A stretch of 64,000 bases of DNA from Strigamia acuminata. Taxonomy: Eukaryota; Arthropoda; Chilopoda; Geophilomorpha; Linotaeniidae. Location: assembly GCA_949358305.1 (NCBI GenBank), contig OX442314.1, positions 19,089,060-19,153,059 on the forward strand, given 5' to 3'. This document shows, piece by piece, positions 39,132 to 48,302 of this stretch (position 1 is the stretch's first letter; the number at the start of each line of letters is the position of its first letter). The notes under the pieces were generated by a model. The model was not told where the DNA came from and made no database searches. It saw only the letters and a program-made list of their open reading frames with translations. Made by a program: the position numbers and the translations under genes.

Positions 39132-40166
39132 ATGATGGAATTCATAAACAGAGCTACCGATAACGACATTTTGAGATCAATGAACGTAAGAATGATCAAA
39201 CGCTTCACCATAGAAGAGCTGCGCAAAGAATGCGACGACCGGAACCTCGAAATACCGACTGGGGCGGAAAAGGAAGACCTAGTGATCGTCTTATTGTTGG
39301 ACAACGCGGGCACCGCACTAAAAAACACCGGAATTTCGACGAATTCAGAAATAAATACGTCAGGACAATCGGACGAATTAATAAAACTTCTGACGCTATT
39401 AACAGTGCACGTAGTAAACAGTAAACCACAACCAACAGTACAGATCATACACGAAGTCGACTCGGCAAAATATCTGACGCCATTTTTCGGAAACAACACG
39501 GATGACGTGTGGCGATTCATAAAAGAAATAGACTACGCTGCGGAGTTGGGAAATTGGTCGGAAAACACTAAATTGTTTCAGGCAACAGTTTTGCTAAGGG
39601 GTCACGCAAGAGACTGGTATCACATAGAGGGAATTCGAATTATAAAATGGGACGAGTGGACGAAATCAATTAAAAAATTCCTGGAAGGAAACGAAACCTT
39701 TATGGAATGGAATAAACGAATGGCCGCCAGAATACAAAACCGAGGAGAAAGCGTATGGGAGTACGCATCATCAAAATTTGCTTTAATACATTCATCAAAA
39801 CGGAACTTCCCGATAACCGAGTCTGATATGATTCGAATGATGATCCAGGGGGTCTGGGACCAGCAAATCAGATTCGTACTGCTAGGGTTCCTAAATTATT
39901 CGCTAATGGATGTGTTGTCGCACATCCGGAACATCGACGAAACAACCACTACACCCAAAACTACCGTAGCAGACTCTGAACCGAAACCAATAGGGTTCGG
40001 ACGTCAAACAACGAACGACCATCGACGAAAGGGTTTCTCGACGCGCGTACAAAACGATCACTACCGACCAGGTGCCAACTTAGCTACCACAAGGTGTTAT
40101 CGATGCCAAAAATTAGGACACACGACATTTGACTGTCTGCTACCCGATACTCGTAAGCAAGTTTGA
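39132..40166 (+). CDS. Gag-like protein with CCHC zinc knuckle; candidate domesticated retrotransposon gag
   Basis: An intact frame of 344 residues starts at the first of two adjacent ATGs. Residues ~25-57 resemble a SAP-like helix-extension-helix (FTIEELRKEC... then G/K-E-D-L-V-x-V-L-L). Residues ~117-260 look like the Ty3/gypsy retrotrans_gag core, with FFGNNTDDVWRFIKEID, then LLRGHARDWY and W-x-E-W. A basic linker leads to one canonical zinc knuckle, C-x2-C-x4-H-x4-C at C322-C325-H330-C335. Gag proteins of this class form capsids and bind RNA. No protease, reverse transcriptase or integrase frame follows, and no LTR pair was found. A TATA box lies upstream and a poly(A) signal downstream. 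The frame is richer in G+C and CpG than its surroundings, suggesting a transferred origin. It is either a domesticated gag or a young truncated element. Gag identity is strong; domestication is inference. Confidence 0.85.
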   Translation: MMEFINRATDNDILRSMNVRMIKRFTIEELRKECDDRNLEIPTGAEKEDLVIVLLLDNAGTALKNTGISTNSEINTSGQSDELIKLLTLLTVHVVNSKPQPTVQIIHEVDSAKYLTPFFGNNTDDVWRFIKEIDYAAELGNWSENTKLFQATVLLRGHARDWYHIEGIRIIKWDEWTKSIKKFLEGNETFMEWNKRMAARIQNRGESVWEYASSKFALIHSSKRNFPITESDMIRMMIQGVWDQQIRFVLLGFLNYSLMDVLSHIRNIDETTTTPKTTVADSEPKPIGFGRQTTNDHRRKGFSTRVQNDHYRPGANLATTRCYRCQKLGHTTFDCLLPDTRKQV

Positions 40167-40357
40167 GTATAATCTCGCAATTCCAGACCTTGCTGTCGGA
40201 CTATGGGGTCTAGAAAACAGTTTGAGGAGTTCTCGTTTGAAATTACTAAAATGTTACTATTTATTTCTTAGAATTTTGCTGTATAATACAGTATAAATCG
40301 GCCGTTAAATGAATAGTTTAAACGATGATTTATAAATTGTTCTTTTGGAATGTGTGA

Positions 40358-40385
40358 AATAAAATGTTCAGTTTTGTGTTCATCT
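40358..40385 (+). terminator. Poly(A) signal of the gag gene
   Basis: AATAAA at 40358-40363 lies 192 bases after the gag stop codon and is followed by a GT-rich stretch (40366-40381) typical of a downstream cleavage element. Together with the TATA box it would give a transcript of about 1.4 kb. Confidence 0.55.
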
Positions 40386-40561
40386 TTTCTACTTCCGGTA
40401 TGTGCTACTTTCTCTGAATTTGTAAACAGAACAAAAAAATTAAAGTCAATTCTGATTTTTTTTTATGTGAATAATAAATAGTAAACATCTACGGCTTTGT
40501 TTGAAAAAAATTATCATTTTTAATGAAATATTTATATCAAAATAGGATTCCATTTCGTACA

Positions 40562-40563
<2 letters not shown>

Positions 40564-40592
<29 letters not shown>
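40564..40592 (+). repeat. 29-base poly-A tract
   Basis: The longest pure homopolymer in the window, about 400 bases after the gag stop. It could be a retroposition tail, but no AATAAA lies 10-30 bases upstream (the nearest is at about 40472), and no duplication directly abuts it. Confidence 0.85.
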
Positions 40593-40594
<2 letters not shown>

Positions 40595-41509
40595 CTGAAT
40601 CATACACTTCTTTTCTACTTCCTACATTATTTTTGCTATACCTTACACTACGGTAAATATAACTGAATCCAGTATTTTATTTTGTTTGCACACTATAAAA
40701 ATGTCACAATTGTGTCATTGCACTAGAGATTTTTTTCTAATTTAGATGGACTACTACGTTTACGTTTCTCCCCGATTGGCCTAGTTTTTGTTTTCGTATT
40801 TATGATGTCTGGTTTTCTTTCTAAAGACCAGTCTCGAACCATTCACATCAAAAGATCGATGGACAGCTAGATTAAAATGCGATTTAATTGTTTTGTTTAT
40901 CTACTCTAACCGATTCAACAAAACTATTGAAGTACTCCTCAAAATAATCCAAAAAATTAAAATAATTTTCCACAACTATTCACGAATAAACTCTTTTGCG
41001 ACATCGAATTCTTCAACGCCAAAATGTCCGATCTGCATCTTCTTATCCCCAATCAAGCCAAGTTTTTTTTAAATCACAATATAACCCAAATTGTAAGCAA
41101 TATTTGGAACTTCTCGGGCTCACACTAGGACAACTTGCAACACTAAAGCCTTTGAGTTGTTAAGATCCAAAACCAACATATGTCCACACCATAATATCTA
41201 ATGCATGTTTAGTGTCCTAACTGACCCAGGATCTCTGACTTATAAACCACAAGGCAGCTGGGAACGATGAATAATTAAAGTATTAACGAGTACTTTTTGT
41301 AAACAGCTCCTCAACAATGCCTCTTTAAATTATCTTTTCTCCTTCCTCAGACATTAATTCTATTTATTCTAATCAACAGAAATCCAATAAATCATTCTTT
41401 ATCAAAACTTGGAAAAACTGTTATCGACAAACACCTAAAGCACTTCATTAGCTACAGGACAGAACGCATTCAAGATTAGAAAATAAGTGATGTACATTTG
41501 TCAATTGTG

Positions 41510-41523
41510 GCGCCCTCTATCGA
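41510..41523 (-). promoter_or_regulatory. CTCF-like core, reverse
   Basis: The minus strand contains TAGAGGGCGC, an exact match to the ten most constrained positions (YAGRKGGCRS) of the CTCF consensus. The first four positions match poorly. It lies in a short balanced-composition island. Function is inferred. Confidence 0.25.
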
Positions 41524-42659
41524 CGACAAGTGTCATTGATATTTCTAACTCATCAAGCTAAAACAATTACAGGCTATCAGCCACGTCACAGGTTTGTGGA
41601 GGAGAAAAAAGGAAACGAGCCTTGGGAATGAATTCTCACCATCAATCAAATTATTTACCAGTCTAATTAAAAGACAAATCCTAGTGGAATAACTGAAATG
41701 GAAAAAAATATTTTAATGTCAAGGAAAAAACAACTAAAGTTGTGTGACTTTTATCAAAGTGTTATTAAAATGTCAGCACAAAATTTGACATTTTAAAGAA
41801 TAAAGTGTAAAACATGAAAAAAAAGAAGAAAAAAAATCTGAAATGTCACCTTTAATTGCAGTTATTCCAGGAAATTTTCTTTTTTAAAAACTGAAAAAAC
41901 CTCTAAAAATCCATAAATAAATTAGTTTAAAATGTTTAACAAAAAATATTTGATTAAACCTCATTATATATGCAAAGACAAAAAAATCCTCAAGTTGAAG
42001 CAGAATAAAATTAACGCATAGTAAATTATATATAAACTATATCGAATAAAATTTATTCCAATCAATTCTATACTTGAACCAAAAGAATTTTTTTTCAAAA
42101 AAAGATTTCTCTTGTTTATACCAATAAATGCTCGCTCCAAATTAGACAATTGTTGATTTGACTAACTATTGGCAACACTGTATACACCACCAGTCATCTT
42201 GTCAGCAACAGAGCACTTAAAAAGTGAATAATTCATGAGTATGATAAATTATGCATCAAATTAATAGCAAGCACCGAGAGCGAGCGAGTTCAGCTGCATA
42301 TTATGAAAACCAAGTGAAATATCACAAATTACCAGATTTTTCACTCATTATTTATGCAATCTTGGGTATTCACCCAACTTCCTTAACACTAATTTTAAAT
42401 ATTAACACTAGGGGTTCAGTATTCAAAAATCTGTTTTGCACATTTCAATTACCAAATTACTCAAGTTAAAATAAATTACAAAATTTCGATTAAATTAAAC
42501 ACTCACCCCTATTACAATCATTTCATTCCACGAAATTAAATCATAACCTATTAATCAATAACACTGCAACCTTAAATGGACACTCTTCAACTCTATCAAT
42601 TTGTAAGAAAACAAAAAAATACTAAATCAAACGGCTCTCAATTAATTACTTTACTCACA

Positions 42660-42905
42660 CCAGAACCAGTGAACGATTCCATAAGTAGTGGTCAGCACTT
42701 GACAGACAGATAGATGGACAAGCTGCCATCTTGCTAGGGGTATATGAGTCACTTGTCCACCAATGACAGAATACACGTCCCCCATTCGGCCATTAGAGCT
42801 CAGCTAGCCACCCTTGGCCTGTCATTAATGATGGCTTTCATGAATGTTATCTGGCAAGTCCAGGTGATGAACTCGGAGGCGCATTTTTATCCGAGTGTCA
42901 ACTGA
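42660..42905. promoter_or_regulatory. Complex island, candidate enhancer
   Basis: Balanced composition with a GCCATCTT (YY1/Pho-like) site at 42725-42732, TCATTAATGATGG homeodomain-type words near 42821, an AGGTG-type E-box near 42861 and no long open frame. It is read as a candidate cis-regulatory element from composition and motif content only. Confidence 0.25.
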
Positions 42906-43314
42906 CGCTCTCCCAGTGATAAAATTCCATCAGGTTAATAATAATGAGTTTTTCTTACGTACATTTGTTATTATATTAATATTCCCGGTATTATAGAACG
43001 ATGTAAAACTACACTCGAAATACTTTCTTACACCATTCACCGTAAGTTGAATACCGATGTGATGTTTAATGTGTTAATTCAGTGAGTATAAAATGTAAAT
43101 GCAATCATTACTCGAATTAGTGTCACATCATGAAGTTAAAAGGTCACATTAACTAGTCAAAATGGCCCTTCGGCTGAGTTTGATGGAATTGAAGTTTAGA
43201 CATTAACCTAATAACCTGTATGCACAAATTCCTCAACATTCAAAACAAACATGTGCCGTGTTATTAATTTAATTCGTCACTTTTGCTAAGTCGCATTTTA
43301 TTTCTGTAGCAGAG

Positions 43315-43775
43315 AGTTAACATGTTTATATGTTACTCGGTTATCTAGATCCGAATTTTACTTTTCTGGAAAACTAAATTCCAGTTGTACAAGGTATATT
43401 TTGGGCGTTTTGCGCATTGCCAACTAGATGTAAACACCTATGCATGCGTTAAAGTGCCTTGCTGACCGTAATATTTCATACCCCTTATTAAAAATGGCAC
43501 CAATTATAAACAAAAGTGATATATTCCTTTGTTTAATAACAAATTCTCGCTTTTGGGAGAAGTTACATGAGCTAAATTTGATTTGTTTAGAAGCTGAAAT
43601 AGATCTACAACCATTTTGTTGTTCCATAATCAAAATGCATTATGGGTAATTCACACATGACGTCAGGTTTACCAGAAAATTAACATCATGTAAATACACG
43701 ATTAACTGGATAAATAAAATCCGAATTTTCACTTATTTGGAAAACTGTTACCATGTAAACGTAGTAAACGTATCA
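43315..43775. mobile_element. MITE-like element with terminal direct/quasi-palindromic units
   Basis: The two ends share an ordered unit in direct orientation: TCCGAATTTT, then ACTT, then TGGAAAACT (about 43350-43376 and 43720-43748). Each is preceded by a CATGT-TA type word and a TTA-GGAT-like word. The body holds GCATTATGGGTAATT and a palindromic CRE (43658-43665), a combination common in non-autonomous DNA elements. Small overlapping frames on both strands (about 43424-43649) have no domain. The class is unclear. Confidence 0.4.
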
Positions 43776-44445
43776 TTGTTTTTCCCGAAATTCTCCATTT
43801 GAAAATGATTTTCCCACCACGTAAAACAACAACTTTCCCGACGTTTCGTGAAAAATGAAATCCACTGGTTTGTGGTGAAATATTCCTCAGAGCATTAGAT
43901 TTTATCTCATTAGAAGTTTTTAAAGAATAAAAATAACGACAAAAATTTATGTATTCTATTCTATTGTCACCCGAACAGTATTTAATTTTTAATTAATTAC
44001 CACCTTGCTCTTAATTGCAAAACAAAGAGCAAATAATGTAATTACAGAGCTAAAATGTGATTGGTAAATTAAATAAAATTCTCGTTGTTTCTACCTATAC
44101 CATAGCCTCACGCTTTTAAAGTTAGTGAACTTTCAATTGTTCCTTTTAATTTCTTTCAGAATTTAAATTTTAAAAATAAATTTCCACTTTATAAAATATT
44201 ATCGCCTTTCAATTTATAACGACTTGTTTATATAGGGTTACCGTAATTGCAGCACATTTACAATTGCCATTAAATGCTTTATGACCATCATAAACAAACT
44301 AATATCCGCCTGTAAAAGTAATAATTTTATTTATACTTAAAAGTTTCAATTATCATTTCGTAGAAACTTGTATCAACTATAATCCAATTTGGTAAACCAG
44401 TAGTAACACAACATAAACTACGCCATACAGAATACGTTTTTGATA
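43776..44445. other. Upstream region of the secreted-protein gene
   Basis: AT-rich. A TATATA box-like sequence lies at 44229-44234, 212 bases before the ATG, and a weaker TATAC at 44332-44336. No initiator with good spacing stands out, so the promoter position is open. Confidence 0.3.
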
Positions 44446-44928
44446 ATGCAGTTGCCTTTAGTCTGCATTTTTTCCATTCTCTTGTGCGCAATTCAATCGG
44501 CAAATGGCGATAAAATAGAGGATTTTATAAACTCACCGACGGCAAATATAGAACAAGTAGTCACTTTACTGACAACGAATATTTTTGATGCAATAGAAGA
44601 AGGCATGAAAAGTGACAAAGAAAAATACAAAGATTTAGAACCATTTATAACGAACGCCAAGAAAAATCTAATAACATTATTCACTTCCAACATTGACTAT
44701 TTAGTACGGAATCTTATAGAATATTCTCGGAATAACATTGACAGTGCTTTAGTTCTACGGAACATTGCGAAAAAATTCCTACTCGAGTGGAATTTGAAAT
44801 TCGAAGATATGGAAGATATATATCGTAATGTCGCCAATGGTATACAGTTTCTGCAATTTATGTTCAATAATTACAACGTCATCAATCAATTGAACGCGAA
44901 GAACAATTCGCTTCAAGTACTTAATTAA
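44446..44928 (+). CDS. Small secreted helical protein, orphan
   Basis: An intact single-exon frame encodes 160 residues from an ATG with A at -3; the in-frame TTG six bases upstream is not a likely eukaryotic start. Residues 1-21 form a signal peptide (MQLPLVCIFSILLCAIQSANG) with predicted cleavage before D22. The mature ~139 residues contain no cysteine, are rich in N, I, L, K and E, and read as amphipathic helices throughout. An internal repeat is visible: VTLLTTNI (39-46) against ITLFTSNI (76-83), each preceded by an F-I pair and followed by a helix ending in an acidic or basic face. It is probably exported and folds as a helical bundle. The architecture recalls lipid-carrier bundles such as apolipophorin III, but no homology was recognised. 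AATAAA motifs follow the stop. Gene reality is likely; function unknown. Confidence 0.7.
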   Translation: MQLPLVCIFSILLCAIQSANGDKIEDFINSPTANIEQVVTLLTTNIFDAIEEGMKSDKEKYKDLEPFITNAKKNLITLFTSNIDYLVRNLIEYSRNNIDSALVLRNIAKKFLLEWNLKFEDMEDIYRNVANGIQFLQFMFNNYNVINQLNAKNNSLQVLN

Positions 44929-44942
44929 ATATATGTATCAAT

Positions 44943-44960
44943 AATAAATTTCTAAATAAA
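44943..44960 (+). terminator. Poly(A) signals of the secreted-protein gene
   Basis: Two AATAAA motifs (44943-44948 and 44955-44960) lie 15 and 27 bases after the stop codon, implying a very short 3' UTR. A weakly T/G-rich stretch follows at about 44991-45007. Confidence 0.5.
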
Positions 44961-47690
44961 TAAGTTGGGAAAAAAACAAAACTAAATATTTATTCTTCCG
45001 TCTGTCTTACCACAATTGAATTTATGCCCGAAGTAAAAGTTACTTCTCAAGTTCACGTGCAAACTACCGAACCAAACACAACCAATCACATTCTTAATTC
45101 GTCGGAAATGAATCACTAGACCAGCGGTCTGCGCCCTAGCTTCCTGCTTGTCATCCCTGTTTCACGCCTGGTCACTTCCGGCAACTACAGAAAGCCCTTC
45201 GTGATCCAACACTCTTGTCACGTGCACATCAAACCCTCCTCGAACGACCACCACCGACAGCAGGTGGTCAGTCAGTCACAATAATAATTGCTATTAAAGG
45301 CTAAGTGCGAAAACAAAAATAACTCAACAATCTTTAGTAATTTCAATTAAGTAAATTAATAAATCGACAAATACCGACAACCACCGACTCTTAACTTGTG
45401 GCGCATGAACCTAACCAGCAAATGGAAGACCTGTGGTTCAATTGCGAGTCATTGATTCGTTACTTATTAATAAGAGTTGATGCTTGTCAAATCTGTTCCG
45501 CATTGCTAATGAACCATTTCCTTCAGTTTTCAACTAATAAATATTTCCACACGATCAACTAATTAATCCAAAACTCGCTAACCCCGCCCCCACATCCCCC
45601 CGACCCAAAAAAAAAACGCAATCTTAAGTCTTTGCAAATGGAAAATTTCCATTACATTATCACTACACAACATTTACGCACCAAACACTTCATCATTTCC
45701 TTCTTACTTAAGATATGCTAATCTATATATTCCCCCCCATAAACCTCATTTCCTTTCAATCTATTCAAATATTTTCCCAAACCCCTTGAACCTGAGCAGG
45801 TGACCCGCAGAACGCCTGCAAAATGGCATACATTGTCCAGACGAGAGCCCAATATGATGAATCATCACTCGGCCCTCTTCATCCTTCACGTATGTAATCA
45901 ACTTCTAAGATGCTATCCAAAAACGCGGTCTGGTTCCACGTGCTCCATACACACACACACACACACTCACATGTGTCGTCCCCCCTTTTTCCATGAGTCA
46001 GATATTCCTAACACCACTTTATTACATGCATTATTAATGGCAAATTGTACTTGCAACCTCATGAGACCTAGAAAGAATTGCAGTAAAGCTATTTGGTCAC
46101 ACTAGTATAGAAGGCGCAAAGATGATAGGCTTCATATATCAAACCCACCCCCTACACTGAATGCAGATGAGTAAGAGATCCTGACACACTTTAATCTATT
46201 CAATAAAGACACCCAAATGAATTCAAAGGTGTAGGCCAAGGCATATCTTTTAAAATAGAAATGCGGTTCAAAATGTGTGGGAAAAATGGATTAACAGGAA
46301 AAAAAATGAGTTTCGAACTGGTGGGCTGATAATATAAAACCTAGTTTCGATTTCCCACTTTTAATTCCAGTTTAACTAAAATATAATTTAAATTTTCTAA
46401 AAGTTAGACGAGATTTATTACCATACGGTTTTAATTCTCCATAAAGAGTCATATTTCAAGAATTCAAATTGATTAATTTAGTAAGCACAGATTGCCCTGT
46501 TAATTTAATTTAATTTTAAACCAATGTTTAAACTGATTTGCACGAATATTCAAACACGATATAAATGCAATAAAATAAACTAAACATTTTGTATTCGCTT
46601 CTGTATGACTTCAGCTTATAATTATTATTATTATGTAATAAAATTAAACAATGGTTTGTTCTTGTGTTGAAAAATTTAAATTCACGTGATAACATTTCCA
46701 TTTCAAATTAATATTTTTAGCGAAAAACTGTTTAATTATAGATAACAATAAATGTTTGAGGAGTTGTTGTAAGCAGGTTCCATTATTTCATCCAGTGGGA
46801 TTAGGCAAAGAAATTAGTGTGATGGAACACATGAGCGAGTAGTTCAGCTATTTTCTGGGATTATTGGATGGGTGTTTCACTGCTATTTCATCCTACATTT
46901 CATTAAATGCATTCAGCACAGTCAGTCCCCAAGCTGCGCATTCATCATTCCATGTGCAATGCATACTTGCAGTGTCAATGGGAGACAGCTTGACTAATCA
47001 CTAAGCAAAAACTGAAGGGGAGAGAGAATGAGAGAGAGAAGTTGGAATGTGTGAAATCAACTCCACACATCGGGGAGGTAAATAACAGGCAATTTTCCAC
47101 CATAGATAATAACATAAATTGAAGACGTTACGCAGTGAAGCATGGTAATGATCTAAAGGAGCGATGTTTTCCCATAGATGAATTTTTTCTCTCCTATTTC
47201 GACATTGTAATGATACCACTTTGATTTTATGCAATTGATTTAGCCAATAGCTTCACGATGATACATGCAATCTAATTGTATAATTCTATGACATTACTAT
47301 ATACAATCATTCATAACATGTGTGCATTAAACCATGGTCACGAACAAAAGTGATTACTTTTTTTTTAATTAATAAAAAATAGATGTAGACGCTATTTATA
47401 AACAATTTATCAACAGCAAAAAAAAAAAATAATAAAGAAATAGAAGTAAATATAAAAAATTTCGTTAAATCTTCGAGGGCAATTCATTCACAGGGCACTT
47501 CAACAAACCAGCAATTTTATTAACCCTTTCAAATTGGCTCGGTCAAAGCATGGAGAATTAAGCCTAATTTCCTGTGGGGATCAGCTGACTCACTACCAAC
47601 CAACTGTCCATTGCAATTAAGTCGGGGGCAAGGCGAGGAGAACAGCAGGGGAGCCGCTCTGATGAAGTGTGAGCTCACACCGTACAACTG
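44961..47690. other. Gene-free stretch with a GC-richer patch
   Basis: About 45040-45420 is richer in G+C and CpG, with two CACGTG E-boxes, a CCAATCA box and the word TGGCGCATGAACC near 45408. These could be a promoter or LTR remnant, but no partner LTR was found. An island at about 46780-46990 is complex. The rest is AT-rich non-coding sequence. Confidence 0.45.
45949..45966 (+). repeat. (AC)n microsatellite
   Basis: About nine AC units. Confidence 0.9.
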
Positions 47691-47786
47691 AAATTGACCA
47701 ATAAAAATTCTTCTCCAAGCAATAAATCGCTGCAAAATCTGCAAACACATTTGTTTGTTTATTTTCAGCAGAACAAATCTTCGACA

Positions 47787-48302
47787 ATGAAATCCAAACT
47801 TTACATATTGACGAAGGGTGAGGAAAAAAAAAATGAAAAATATCATTTTACTCTTTTTCCCTCCATTTTTATCAACCAAAACTACGCGACCCAGCTCGAG
47901 ATAACGTCTTCATCCATCCCTATCCGTTCTTTGTTATGTTTGAAAACGGAACCAAATCACTACTATAGCAGACTATATGGGAATTGGCTAGAGACTAGCC
48001 TCCAAATTACTGTAATGCCTTGGCAATCCAATTTAGTCTCTTGCCACACCTCCAAGGATGGGGCCGGAAGCACCACGCGCAGTCCCCAATGGAATGACCA
48101 TCAAATGGAGGCTGATGACATGGACAAACGAGGGAGCTGCCAATGCAATTGTATTTTCTCTATATTCTTAATCAAACTTTTGGTTCTTGAACCGGCCACA
48201 AATGACCAACACTTTTCTCAAGAGATGGCACTTTTAAATTTCGCTCTGGAAATTCAATTCCGCACAATTTTATGTGCTTTCAAACTCGGGCGTTCAATTT
48301 AG
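47787..48302 (+). other. Long open frame without recognisable homology
   Basis: The open frame runs from a non-ATG codon near 47694, and its first ATG at 47787 gives 171 residues. No domain, signal peptide or repeat was recognised, and the translation is compositionally ordinary. The length is unusual for this AT-rich DNA, but local composition is more balanced, which lengthens chance frames, and a minus-strand frame (47529-47879) overlaps its start. A TTTATTTTCAG acceptor-like site ends near 47768. It could be an exon or chance; it is not called as a gene. Confidence 0.15.

Larger units (their letters stand above)
40386..43314. other. Gene-free stretch after the gag gene
   Basis: No pol-like frame or gene was recognised. 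Complex islands lie near 41460-41650 and 42660-42905. Between 41650 and 42650 the sequence is AT-rich. TCTTTTCTACTTCC occurs at 40383-40396 and again at 40609-40622, flanking an AT-rich piece that ends in a 29-A run. Confidence 0.5.

Noticed and set aside
39080-39520. 146-codon minus-strand open frame opposite the gag gene
   Set aside because: It is a shadow of the gag coding frame, with serine- and valine-rich composition and no domain of its own.
38880-40420. LTR pair around the gag gene
   Set aside because: Comparison of the sequences before 39131 and after 40166 showed no matching long direct repeat. Only short words are shared.
43328-43345. GGTTATCTAGAT resembling miR-9
   Set aside because: It lies inside the repeat unit of a MITE-like element and lacks the miR-9 5' seed and a suitable hairpin.
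44440-44445. TTG two codons upstream as start of the secreted protein
   Set aside because: TTG is an unlikely start in an animal nuclear gene. The ATG at 44446 has A at -3 and gives a cleaner signal peptide.
45425-45445. GGTTCAATTGCGAGT as a tRNA B-box
   Set aside because: No A-box or cloverleaf could be traced upstream, and the match is imperfect.
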